Source: Amoebidium appalachense
Taxonomy: Eukaryota; Ichthyosporea
NCBI GenBank assembly: GCA_963693365.1
Contig: CAVNZM010000004.1
Location: 10,912,001-10,976,000 of the forward strand
Length of the DNA: 64,000 bases
Reading direction: 5' to 3'
Numbering within the stretch: the stretch's first letter is position 1; the number at the start of each line of letters is the position of its first letter. The translations under genes were made by a program, and so were the position numbers. Positions 24,836-38,885 of the stretch are shown here, in pieces. The notes beneath the pieces were generated by a model. The model worked only from the letters and a program-made list of their open reading frames with translations. It was not told the DNA's origin and did no database searches.

Positions 24836-25331
24836 GCTCATTGGTGGAAAGTCATGATGTCTTGGATCGAGGATTTCTGGAAAGATTTGTACGCGTTTTT
24901 TGAGTTATCGTGTTGTTGTGATTAATGGTGCGATGTGTATACTTTTCGCCGTTTGATATGTTTTTTGGTGGAGATGGTGCGGATATATAGAGTTTCAATG
25001 GTTTTCATGAAAAGTATTGACGGTTTGTTTAGCGTTTTCACCGTGTGAACTTTTGCCAATTTTTGTGTATTTGCACGCACGTTTTTCGGTATTTTTGGGT
25101 GTCCGTGACACGAGACTGTAACTGTTTGTAATTACGCCTTCGTCACTGTGTGCATGCAACAACATACATTTTTTATGTATATACAGAATATATATTTATA
25201 GCCATTTGTTTACCCATTTTTCAAGCACATGTGGCCTCAACTCCTATTTAATCGCCATAAGATATAACGCACTGCAACACACGGCGCGGTATGTAGCAGG
25301 GAGGTACGTTTTCCTCCAATCATGGACATGT

Positions 25332-25337
25332 AATAAA
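25332..25337 (+). terminator. possible AATAAA poly(A) signal of the SOD-repeat gene
   Basis: The first AATAAA on the plus strand after the stop codon, about 500 nt downstream. Its use is uncertain. Confidence 0.25.
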
Positions 25338-25430
25338 AAGTATTCTTGGCCAATTGGTGTTGTTTCGAACCTTCGATCCGTATCCGGGCCAAAACACCAC
25401 ATCATTATCACAAAACCTGAAACTCGTGTA

Positions 25431-25467
<37 letters not shown>

Positions 25468-25648
25468 TTTAGACACACATGCGCACACAAACACCTTGGC
25501 TCCAGCCACCACGTGATACTGAGCCTCTATTCCTCCCCCTCTTCACCATGCCAAACGATACGGGTGTTACAGGATATCGATGTAAAAGGACGAAAGTCAA
25601 TGATATATCATGCAATAGGGAAAGGGCGTGTGCGAGATGAATTACGTG

Positions 25649-25687
<39 letters not shown>

Positions 25688-25845
25688 TCGCGGCGTGCAC
25701 ATGTTCATGTTTGTATATCTTGCGTGTATGTACTTTGGGGTTTACGCTGTTTACTCGAGGCAAAGAGAGACCAGTCTCAGGTATGGGGGTTTTTGCTCGG
25801 AATATCCCCTCAGCGGTATATCATGATCAAGTACATAGATGTCGG

Positions 25846-26017
25846 GTGTTGATATATATCAGGGTTTTCTTACTCTACAAAGCACCATAAAGACTAAGAA
25901 AGTCAATTAGTTGGGTTCCCCGTTTTTTTGGTGTTGATATATATATCAGGGTTTTCTTACTCTACGAAGCACCATAAAGACTAAGAAAATTAATTAGTTG
26001 GGTTCCCCGTTTTTTTC
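25846..26017. repeat. ~85-bp tandem duplication
   Basis: Two adjacent near-identical units, 25846-25930 and 25931 to about 26017, each starting GTGTTGATATATAT and containing CAGGGTTTTCTTACTCTAC. They differ by a few substitutions and an extra TA. Confidence 0.85.
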
Positions 26018-26550
26018 TTGTTTTTTTTTTTCGGCTCCCCTGGGACACTCGGGGTATCAGCTGGTGTGTGTGTGTGTGTGTGTGTGGGTGTGTGGGTGGG
26101 TGGGTGGGTGGGTGGGTGTGTGAGTGCGTGTGTTGTGTGTGTGTGTGTGTGATAGACTTTTGTAATGATGCATTTGTTTCAAGGCTCAAGCCAATCAATA
26201 TATCTAATAAACAGGTCATTGTTACGTGTGTTTAGTATAAAATCAAGGATGTTGTAATTTTCAGATAGTCTATCTTTCTGGGTGTCTGTTGTGAATGTGT
26301 CGTGTGTGTGCTGCGGTATTATGTGGTTTATCAAACTACATTTGGCAATGCATGACCGTTTAGGTTTTATTTGTGGAGTTTTATTGACATAAATATTTTT
26401 TCTGGGTAAACACGTAGGATGGGTGTCCGATATCAACATAACCATGTAGGCTTCGTTTCGTGTTTTAGCAGCTCGCGTTCGGCTGCCCGCATACGGGCAC
26501 CTATTAGCCGATCAAAACATCAGATTCCACAGATCACTAGACCGAGTGTG

Positions 26551-26626
26551 ATTGGCTCAGGATCAGATTTCACATAACACTAGATCGATTTTGATTGGCT
26601 CAGATCGGTAGCCTTAGGTATATAAA
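26551..26626 (+). promoter_or_regulatory. candidate promoter: two ATTGG (inverted CCAAT) boxes and TATATAAA
   Basis: GATTGGCTCAG occurs twice (about 26550 and 26593) within a partly duplicated 40-bp segment. A TATATAAA box follows at 26619-26626. Start of transcription would fall near 26650. No convincing coding exon follows; the transcript could be non-coding or have a distant first coding exon. Confidence 0.4.
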
Positions 26627-28145
26627 CACGACAGTTTTTAGCAGATCAGCAAGCAACAGACACATCTTCTGTGTTTAGCACCTACAGCTTTACAGCTATA
26701 TTTTCTTTTCACCCACCCACCTACACCCAACACTCAACCCCCATTGATCCACACATACGTGCTGTTTTTTCACGGGGCGAAGACTTCCCCCGTTTTTTTG
26801 GGCAGTTTAAACTGGCCATGGTGTGTGTGTGTGTTGTTTGGGTATGCAAACGATGCCACCTTATGCTTATTAGATCTCCACTGTATAGCACGTGTACAGT
26901 AAAAGCGTGGTAGGTGATCAATGATACCATCAGCTAGAGAAAGACCAATTCTACAGGAAGGTAGTATGTATTTTATTTTTTATTATTTATTTTTTATTGT
27001 TATTTTTTTTTCTCACTTTTTCGTTGTTTTCTCGGATGTACTGTCTGTAGGGTTAACGTTAGGGGTACGTTCTTGTGTTGTGACCATATATTAGGTAACA
27101 TTACTAAGGGGTGTATTTCATTTGTAGTATGATGTACATATCATGCATATGGGGCACAAGTTGTGTTTCCGATTGGCCGGAGGGAGCGGCCAATAAAGTG
27201 CAATGATCCCTTATAACCTACCCACTGATAGTATAATCGATCAGCCGTCGAGTCCATGTGCCTTATCATCATCATACATGCATCTGCGGGGAGAATCTAG
27301 AGGGGTAAATAGCGGTAAGAGAAAGAAAATAGGCATGATGGCACATGTATCCACCATTATATAAACCGTTACATAGTAAAAGTTCACGATGAATGTTCCG
27401 ATCAATATCGTGCATGACTTCGACTGGAATCAATACTATTGATCTTGTACAGTTTGTGTACATTTGATGGTTGCAATAACTCAAGGAGATCGCAACAAAT
27501 TAGCTGATCCCTTGTACCATTTATGGCCATCGGCATACCTTCTCGACAAAACCTTGACAATGCCGTGTCATTTTATTGACTTTTCTTTTTCCCGAAGGTC
27601 TTCAAATCGGAACCACAGTGGTAGTGCTCTATCTAAATTGATGATAAAATCGGTGATATAAATTGGTAATTATTAATGCGGAATCTTGCACAGGCACCAG
27701 GCATGTAGCAAGACACTCAAACAATTCCTTATCCGGGCAAAAGATTTAGTTTGCATGTTGAAATTCAGTAACAACGACAACGATATAAATTGAAAGAGAG
27801 TATGATATTCTATAAGGCAAAAAAAAAAAACAAAAAAAAAAAAACGAAGGCCTTGGTGGATAAAGTCACAAATCTAAATACAAAGGTGATTTCATATTTT
27901 TGTCAGACCATGTATTACGCAGTCTATATATTACGTTGTCCTAGTTGCTATAATTTGTCATGTAACCAGCTCAGATCATCCCCCAAAAAAATATAATGAT
28001 AAAGTCAAAGAGTGTGGGAGTGAATTTTCCGCTATTTGGCGCCTGCCAATAGCATTCACACTTATGCAAGAGGTATTGCGTGTTTACGTAAAAAAAAAAA
28101 AAAGAAAACTCTGCAGGTTCATAGCATAAAAAAATGAATTGGTTT

Positions 28146-28243
28146 CTATTGAACGTTATGCATCCTGTACAGGTTTAAAGACAACGGATCAGCATATTTG
28201 CACACTGGAAAAACCAAGGTGTCCTAGGTGGTTTGCCCAGCCC

Positions 28244-28274
<31 letters not shown>

Positions 28275-30712
28275 ACCCCCCACACGTAACACAGTGTCCG
28301 AAACATTCGACTTTTCTTCTTTTTGGACCCGCGGCAGCCACACCTAATTTTTGCAGATGCTTACGAGTAGGGGCCCGCAGGCACGGGTGTGCCATAATCG
28401 ATGGAGGGATACCCCTTGACCTTGCCCCCTCCACTCAGACTGCTATTCCGTACCTGCAAGAGAAAATGACTCTGTCAGTGATATGCACACGGGGTAAATG
28501 GTGTGTGCAAAAACCGTGTTTCCATGTGCGTTTCCAGTTGAACGAGCGTGCTTGTGCAGAGGAGATTCATGACGGCGAAGCCGTTGTAAATTTAGGTTTG
28601 TAGCCGTATGGCAACCATGTGCAAATGCTACCAGTGTGTTTGTAGTCCTTAAACAATCATCGATTGCGCTCGCATGTGTGCGCACGGGCATGCAAACTCA
28701 AGAAAAGGGACATTATTTTACAGGCAATCGTGTTACGCGTGGACACGTTACGTAAAATAAAGTGAAGACAGAAGGCAACAAAGCTTCAAGTCAAGAGGAA
28801 CCAGGAAGCGGTCAGCAAGGGATGATTCAGAAGAAACAGGTGGTCAAAAAGTAATAAACAATAAACACTGCACATATACAATTAGCCTCGAAAACAACAT
28901 ATTTTTAATACTGATAAATTTAATCAAAACCTGAAGGGGGAAAAAAAAAACATCGCAAAACAAAACAAAACACCCACCCTCATGGAAGTGCCCCTCCTGC
29001 CCATAAACGGGTCCTCCACCGCCTTTGGTCGTGCCCTTCCCCTCATCGAGCCGCCGCGCTCACGACTGAAGTGGTCTGAATTTGGATGGTACTTACGTGA
29101 GTGGATATGTACATACAATGGATGAAAGCATACAGAAAGGAAAGGTAATTATATCTCTCTACCCTACATTGGTGGCAATATGCGCCTGTTCCTTAGGGTT
29201 CGAAACAAAAAATGTAGGACAAATATACACAACAATTCCACCAGTAAACTTCTAAGGCCATCTACATACCCTACATTGGTGGCAATATGCGCCTGTTCCT
29301 TAGGGTTCGAAACAAAAAATGTAGGACAAATATACACAACAATTCCACCAGTAAACTTCGAAGGCCATCTACAATGTGTGAACCACGGAGGCGAGGGGGG
29401 AAGGAGAGGGGGGGGGAGCTCGAGGGAGGGATCCGGAGGAGGGAGGGACATCGTTGTCAAACAGAAACGCAGAGGCGAGGGGGGAAGGAGAGGGGGGGGG
29501 GGGGGGGGGGGGGAGCTCGAGGGAGGGATCCGGAGGAGGGAGGGACATCGTTGTCAAACAGAAACGCAGAGCAAGTAAAATCAACCCACCTTTAGCCGGT
29601 GTTGCTGCCCCGGATATAGAAGGTGACGCAAACCCGCTCACGTGCTCACTCACAGAGTCTCCGTGCAAGATGTAGTCGATGCTAAAAATAGAGCGTGGGG
29701 TGCTGGGCGTGGGGGTGGCTGCCTCTTCCCTCTTGACCACGTGTACTGGGTAGTCATAAGCACGAGGCGTGTCGTGCATTTGTGCCTCAGGCGCACAGTG
29801 CTCATAGTATCCTGCGTGTGGTGTGTGCGCATGGTACCCGGACCCATTGCTACCCAGCGAGTCGTACGAATCTGTTGTCTCCACAGATGACCTTCTTTCT
29901 GACTCTAGATTCATGCCATCGTAGTGATCATCCTCAGGTACTGTTTGCGAAATTATGTGCGCGCGTGAACTTCTAGCAGGGATTTCATTGGCGAGAATAC
30001 GTTCCAAATCGACCTGGCGTTGTCTCTGCAGCGCGATCTTGTCGGTGAAGCGGCGAGGTGTGAAAGACGATTTGATGTCCAGGCCACCAAATTGCTCCTG
30101 TTGAAAAGAAACAATTATTGACGGGTTGGTAAGGTACTATGTGGACATGCACGGTGCATCACAGGCCAATGCCCAAGGACCCGAGACCAATCGACAGTTA
30201 GCCAATAACTGAAAAAATTAATGTATGGCCAATCCCCATTGCAACAAGCAGAAGCTTTGCACGCGGGCCAGGATACTTGGCCAATCCCCATTGCAACAAG
30301 CAGAAACTTTGCACTCAGGCCAGGATACTTGTCCTACTGACGGTCCGTCATGTGCCATGTTAGATGTGGTTCTTGACAGCCATGCCATGACATTACCATG
30401 CACAATACTTAAATTTCTGATTAAGGAACAGGGGACAAGTGCCTTCTGTTTCCACACCTCCCATCCTTTCTAGCAATTGACGAACAATTTGCACACAGTA
30501 TAATCAACAAACAGATTCGCAAATAACCGTGACACACACGTGCAAACAGTACCCATGGCTGCCATTACCTGCAGTAGGTCGTCTAGTTCCTGCTGCCTTA
30601 ACTGTTGCTGCGCTATTTTGTCGGCAAATCGTCGTGGGGCCTCCCTATTTTTAACCTCCCACGCAGCTGAGGAAACAACTGCCGTGACGGCTACCTCCCG
30701 CACCATTGGCAT
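28146..30712 (-). CDS. CRTC/TORC-like CREB coactivator with tandem CREB-binding motifs
   Basis: Exons on the minus strand: 30712-30569, 30097-29590, 29075-28978, 28453-28365, 28164-28146. GT-AG introns with compatible phases give about 285 aa. CRTCs bind the bZIP of CREB through a short N-terminal helix whose signature is PRKFxEKIALxxQRQxE. Here it occurs twice: APRRFADKIAQQQLRQQELD at the end of exon 1 and TPRRFTDKIALQRQRQVDLE at the start of exon 2. A Ser-rich, probably disordered region follows with RRSSVETTDSYDS (a PKA-type RRxS site) and TPTPSTPRS. Exons 3-5 rest mainly on splice signals and phase and are less certain. A good acceptor-like TTTCAG sits just before the first ATG, so an upstream exon is possible; otherwise an in-frame TAG upstream supports this start. 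Nuclear coactivator function is inferred from the motif. Confidence 0.62.
29160..29374. repeat. 107-bp tandem duplication in intron 2 of the CRTC-like gene
   Basis: Two nearly identical 107-bp copies starting TACCCTACATTGGTGG, separated by one substitution visible near their 3' ends. Confidence 0.85.
29389..29572. repeat. ~84-bp G-rich tandem duplication, intron 2 of CRTC-like gene
   Basis: Two copies beginning AGGCGAGGGGGGAAGG and ending in ACATCGTTGTCAAACAGAAA, starting at 29389 and 29473. They differ mainly in the length of an internal G run. The array directly follows the 107-bp duplication. Confidence 0.8.
30228..30329. repeat. 51-bp tandem duplication in intron 1 of the CRTC-like gene
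   Basis: Two 51-bp units, 30228-30278 and 30279-30329, beginning GGCCAATCCCCATTGC and ending CCAGGATACTT, with a few substitutions between them. Confidence 0.85.
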
Positions 30713-32005
30713 GGCTGAAACAGGAGCCGAATGTTGCGCCAAGAAGAAAGATTGCAGCTAGCGATGGCGTTGCTGAGTTTGTGCTTGCGTTCTGACAATA
30801 TAAATCTTTATGTCACTGCAATCCCTCGAACGCTCAGAGCAGGTCTTCGTTGTTTCTCACAGGCCAAGCAGGTCTTCGCGTTGATCAGAAATTATGAAGT
30901 AATTTTAGAACAGAAGTGAGTTGAGCACCACGTGACTCACCCGTGTCGCAAGGTAATGAGCGCCAAAAAAAAAAAAAAAAGAAGAAGAAAAGGAAGAAGG
31001 CCCAAGTAACAACACTAGCATGCAAGTTAGTTCTACAAAAACAACCAGGTTCCACTGAATACTCTATCTTCTGACTACTATCAACTATGACTACGTGTGC
31101 ACTGTGCTGTGGCGTTTTGTCGACCACACGACACACAGCGAGGTATGCTTGATGATGTCATCCAACTCGTTAATATTCCTTGTGTTGTTACCTTTCAAGA
31201 GATACGAATATGAGGGGATTCTTCACATTATATTTTAGAGGGGGGGAAGGCCGTTGAGCAGTTTAGTTATTTTTTTTTATTTGGGACATAAAAAACGCTG
31301 TTTATAGTAGAGCCTTTCTATGCAGTGCGCACAACACATAAAGCATCAACCGCCCATAATTGCTATAGAGGTCATGACACAAACGAGGGGTTATAGTTAT
31401 CTTAGCGAGGAAAAAGTCTTCTCGACTGAGTCAACATTCCACACGGACACATGCATGGTGACACTTGATAAAACCCAAGAATTACAGTCAAAATTACGAG
31501 GTAAAACAGGAATAAATGCCTGCTGATAATAAATAAACTTAAGCGTAATTTTATTTTGCTATTTTTTTTCTTATTTTTCCAAATCCATTCTTTTTTCCTA
31601 AAGCCGCTCATAAGAACCGTTCTTATCAGGTAATGCTTCGAACTATTTTTACACTCCTTCAAAGACGTCACAGGTCAGATACGCTAGCTCAGCCAATCAC
31701 GTTTGCAGAACAAAATTCCATGATTGGAATGACGTCAGGACATGACGTCACCCTCTGCCCTGAGGGCCTGCTGGGCCGCTGGCCTGCGTTCAAGATCACA
31801 AACTTTCACAGGGAACGCCAAAAACCATACTAATTAATAAAAGAAAAGCTCATTTGTTTTAGTACCGCTATGTATTTATTATCTCCCACCACACGCATTT
31901 GAATAAAATAGAAAGAATACTTGCGAATATGTGTCCTCTTGAGTGACGTCAGTAGTATTTTCACCGTGTGCGTACAGCACGCCGGCCTGGGCCGTGACCG
32001 GCCCG
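30713..32005. other. upstream region of CRTC-like gene, no further gene seen
   Basis: Mostly unique AT-rich DNA with an A/GAAGAA-rich patch near 30965-30990 and the CRE cluster at its distal end. No supported coding exon. Confidence 0.4.
31691..31951. promoter_or_regulatory. CRE cluster upstream of the CRTC-like gene
   Basis: Three perfect TGACGTCA palindromes at 31730-31737, 31743-31750 and 31944-31951; the first two are 13 bp apart, and an AGCCAATCACG CCAAT box lies at about 31691. The site is about 1.0-1.2 kb upstream of the minus-strand CRTC-like start, with no other gene recognised between. CRE is the binding site of CREB/ATF bZIP factors. Confidence 0.5.
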
Positions 32006-32013
32006 GTCGGCAG
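32006..32013. repeat. target-site duplication, left copy (GTCGGCAG)
   Basis: Directly abuts the left terminal inverted repeat; identical to 33118-33125. Confidence 0.8.
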
Positions 32014-32315
32014 TAAGCCTATGTAAATCTATCCCAAAAAACTACCTAAATATCATATTGCTTTTCTCCCGATCTATCACAAAACCTACCTAAATATCAT
32101 AGATCATAACCCGGAAAATCCCGAAAAATGGACCTAAATATCAAGTTCATCTATCCCTTTTTTTTTTTTTTAATCTATCCCTTGGGCCCCTATCTATCCC
32201 GAGAAATATCATTTTTCTCTCGCTGAAGCCTAAATATCCGGGCTAATATCCGGTGCTAAACTTAGCCCGGCGGGCAGGTATCCATAATATTTCGAAGACT
32301 CAGGCCTAAGTATCA

Positions 32316-32413
<98 letters not shown>

Positions 32414-32420
32414 GGTGGGT

Positions 32421-32470
<50 letters not shown>

Positions 32471-32581
32471 TGCATGCATGCATAAAAAGGATATGCATAT
32501 GGATCATATGCACCATTACGTACGTGTGAGTCGTGACAAGTCTGCAGTGCACGTGTGGCCGGTCCCGGCCTCGATTGAGGG

Positions 32582-32640
<59 letters not shown>

Positions 32641-32702
32641 GGAATAACTTGTATGCATGCATGAAAAAGAGTATGTGTGCACGAACCAGAAGGCCAAAGG
32701 CT

Positions 32703-32744
<42 letters not shown>

Positions 32745-33117
32745 AAGGCACGGGACGGTCTTGCCACCACAATGAAATTTTATCCTTGCTCACGTCGACT
32801 ACTTATCTTCTACTACATATACATGACTTTTTATCAGCCTGACTTTGCTCTCGTTCACAACCTTGATCTTCGCCTATTTGCTGTCATATCCCTGGCCACA
32901 AACATATATAATATATCCCTAAATCCACGGGATACCTAAATCTATCCTGAGCGCTCGACCGGGATATATCCACCCCCTGTGGATAGATTGGAAATCCCGC
33001 CCCTCCCTAAATATCATTTGGAACTATCCCAAAACTGCCTAAATATCCGGATATATCCCATATCCCGAGGACCCCTAAATATCCTGTGGAGATGCGGGAT
33101 TTTTTTACATAGGCTTA
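32014..33117. mobile_element. non-autonomous hAT-like DNA transposon (1104 bp)
   Basis: The left end TAAGCCTATGTAAA (32014-32027) is the exact reverse complement of the right end TTTACATAGGCTTA (33104-33117). The element is flanked by a perfect 8-bp target duplication GTCGGCAG (32006-32013 and 33118-33125). An 8-bp duplication is typical of hAT transposons (also of some other superfamilies). There is no transposase frame. The interior has repeated CTAAATATC words near both ends, a (GT)n block and three very long G runs. It is therefore a mobilised-in-trans, MITE-like element. Confidence 0.8.
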
Positions 33118-33125
33118 GTCGGCAG
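33118..33125. repeat. target-site duplication, right copy (GTCGGCAG)
   Basis: Directly abuts the right terminal inverted repeat; identical to 32006-32013. Confidence 0.8.
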
Positions 33126-35626
<2,501 letters not shown>

Positions 35627-36121
35627 CTCCAGAATACATATTACACCACTGTCCATGTGGATATCCATCATAGTGTATTATCTCGAGAATACACCCGACT
35701 TTATCTTGCCAAACACCGCTATGCATGTGATATTATCCATCATTTCTCGAGAATACACCAATTTGCAGGTGGATATCCACAGAGTCTCGAGAATACATCA
35801 CTATGCATGTGAAAATAATTAATCCGCTATATATATATGTCTCGAGAATACGCCACTATGCATGTGGATACCCCCTATATCTCGGGAATACACCGCTATG
35901 CACGTAATTGTTATCATTCCAGTACATATCTCGAGATTACACCACTATGCATGTTCATATCTACCATATATCTCGAGAACACACCACTATGCGTGTTGAC
36001 ATCTACCATAAATTTCGAGAATACACCACTAAGCATGTGAATATCAACTAATTAGTGATCTCGAGAATACGGCGCTATGCACGTGGATACCACTATATTT
36101 CTCGAGAATACACAGGTATGC
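35627..36121. repeat. CTCGAGAATACACCACTATGCATGTG minisatellite
   Basis: About 11 degenerate copies of a unit built on TCTCGAGAATACACCACTAT plus GCATGTGGATATC, at spacings of roughly 38-61 bp. Core starts are near 35681, 35742, 35790, 35841, 35879, 35928, 35970, 36013, 36058 and 36100. Copies differ by substitutions and spacer length. Confidence 0.8.
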
Positions 36122-36221
36122 ATCAGGTGACATGGAGTAGTGAGTGAAGGATTGTCTATGTTCAGGCATCGCACGGCGTGGTGCAGGGTTGGTGTACGCT
36201 CCAAACAAAAGGGTGTGCGTG

Positions 36222-36280
<59 letters not shown>

Positions 36281-36928
36281 GGATGGGAATCACGTGACAG
36301 ACACGACACATGGCTTCAACATTAGGTGCACACGTGGTCACCCACTTCATCGCTTTCTTTACTGATTTCTGAAGGGAGTACTGGGTCCGAAATTGCTCGG
36401 TACTACCTAAATACCTAAAACTGCAAATTGAAATGTGCAAACTCACTCGTAATTGGATTCCATTTAAGCATTTGTGTTCAATTTGAGGCATCAACCTGGA
36501 TGCCCCTCTACGAGCTCGATAAATGAACTAGCTTTAGATTTACATTATGGGTTGGTGCATTTTTTAGGACATACTTCTGTGTACCCTACTCTTAGTTCAC
36601 CATACGGAAAACCTAGTGTATAACAACGAGACACCCTATGTCAAAAAAAAAAAAAACACACCACCCAAAGGTCAACAATTACATCTACCTAATGTGCGGA
36701 AAAAGTGAAACCTACGGAAGTGTGGTCATTTACATGCATGAAACCCGGCGATACGCCCAAATAGTTCTGACATCATCCACATACGATTACATGATTGCAT
36801 TCCCCAAATCACATGCTCCAAATATACACAAGAAAAAGAAGGAGAACATTCATTATTTGATATGCATCCTACCGCACACCACGTGCATGGATTTTTTCCC
36901 CACGATCTACCACGTGATATACATTCTA
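36122..36928. other. 3' side of the 419-aa gene, no gene recognised
   Basis: Unique sequence with a T19-G23 junction at about 36237-36282 and short A runs. No coding exon supported; part is probably 3' UTR of the neighbouring minus-strand gene. Confidence 0.4.
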
Positions 36929-37801
36929 TCATTGCCCACCACCGTTTTGCATTTGGACCAATCGCCTTTCGAAGGCAACGACATCGTGTGGTGAGTTGCA
37001 CAGATACAACCTTCCATGGGAATCTAGAAGGGAATCCACGTGATCCGCCAGTCTCTCGCCGTCAAACACTATCATATTAAAATTTAAATGGGGGAGCCTC
37101 AGCCACATGAGCTGCTTTGTTAAAGAATTCCCATCATCCCCCTCCAATTCCGCGAGCATAGCCGCCAAATCCTTACACTGCTCTTCATCCACCTTCTCCT
37201 TTAACTCCCCAAAGGTCGTTTCTTCGTCGACGATTAAAGAAACACACTCGTTCGGGAGCACAACTTCCACTTTCCATGTCGTTGGCCCGGTTTTGGGTAG
37301 TAGTCTATATTTAGGTCTTGGCGGAGCCGTCAATACTGGTTTCGGCGTGACGGGTTTGGGTGCGGGTACTGAAGCCGGTGCTGTTTGAGTAGAATGGAAT
37401 CGTTTTCTGGCCTGTGGATGGGTTTGACTTCTTGCTCGAACTAGCGGCAATGTAGGCAAGGCAGGGAGGGACGCAAGACGATTAAAGGCACCGCGGATTC
37501 TTTGTGTGCTCTGGGCAAAGAGATTGCGGGTGCGTTCGTTGACGGTCGGAAGCGTTGAAAAGGATGGCCGACTCGGTACAAAGGTGCGAAGTTTGTCCTG
37601 TTAGCGATGGTGGTTAGTGGTGTGCTTTAACAAAATTACAGGAACTAGGGTGTTCCGGCAATGTGTTTGTCTCACCCGCCTATGGATGTGCACACCGTCC
37701 CCACGTGCATGTAAAGAAAAGAAGCATTTGTGCAACACAATCAAGCAGTGCACCATATGGCATGGTTCAATAAAGTTGTGTGTCAATGTTTCTGCGTTTG
37801 T

Positions 37802-37869
<68 letters not shown>

Positions 37870-38251
37870 CGTGTGTGTGTGTGTGTGCGCGCGCGCGCGT
37901 GCCATAGTGTGCTTTTTTTTTTTTTCTTTTTTCTTTTCTTTTTTTTTTTTTTTTCGGGGGGGGGAGGGGGGGGGGGGGAGGGGGGGGGGGGGGGGGGGGG
38001 GGGAGAGGGGGGAGGGCACAGAGTGTATGCTATGATACCAGTGCACGCGATTGTGTTCATCGACACAAACGTGCTTATGTCTGTATTATATGCTTGTGCA
38101 CCACAACCACAAATGATATTTTCTGACAGAAGTTCATCTCCATATCTAGATGTGCACGTATTCAACTATGCACGTATTCAACTGTGCACGTATTCAACTA
38201 GGACGTCAGACATGTGCAGGACAGTATTTGGACAATGCAGACCCAACCCCC

Positions 38252-38302
<51 letters not shown>

Positions 38303-38820
38303 CGTCAGACATGTGCAGGTCAATGTTTGGACAATGCTGAAACCCCCCCCCCCCCCCCAACCCCCCCCCCCAAAAAAAAAAAAAAAAAAAAAAAAAACAT
38401 ACCCACACCCATACCCGCACCCACACCCACCCACACACACAAAAAAAAAAACAATAAAGTGAAAAAAAGGGGAGAAAAAACGCCACACCTTGGAATACCT
38501 ACCCGCACATGCAAATCTATTTCATTGGCGGCACACTGGAACACATGCATGCATAATGCACACAACTACTCCTACACAAATACAAAGCTTGGAAAAAAAG
38601 CGCGGCGAGTGCACAACTACATTCTGTACATATGGTGAAGCATTGGAACAGATTGCATACACACAAACTCAGTCACTCACCCACCCACCCACACACGCAT
38701 GCACGCACACGCGCGTAAACACACTCCATGTGCATGCTACCAAGCACACACACACACACGTACACATGCACACACAAACACACACGCACATGGAAACTCA
38801 CACTCACACACACAAGCAGG

Positions 38821-38885
<65 letters not shown>

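Larger units (their letters stand above)
24836..28145. other. 3' UTR of SOD-repeat gene and AT-rich intergenic region
   Basis: AT-rich unique sequence with no open frame of natural composition. It holds a possible AATAAA (25332-25337), a C run (25433-25467), short (GT)n blocks near 25650 and 26065, an 85-bp tandem duplication and a TATA/CCAAT-type promoter near 26550-26626 without a recognisable downstream coding exon. Confidence 0.5.

Noticed and set aside
32230-32939. Pro/Thr-His frames (minus) and Gly/Cys-Val frames (plus)
   Set aside because: They lie inside the transposon and merely translate its (GT)n and G runs; no transposase motif is present.
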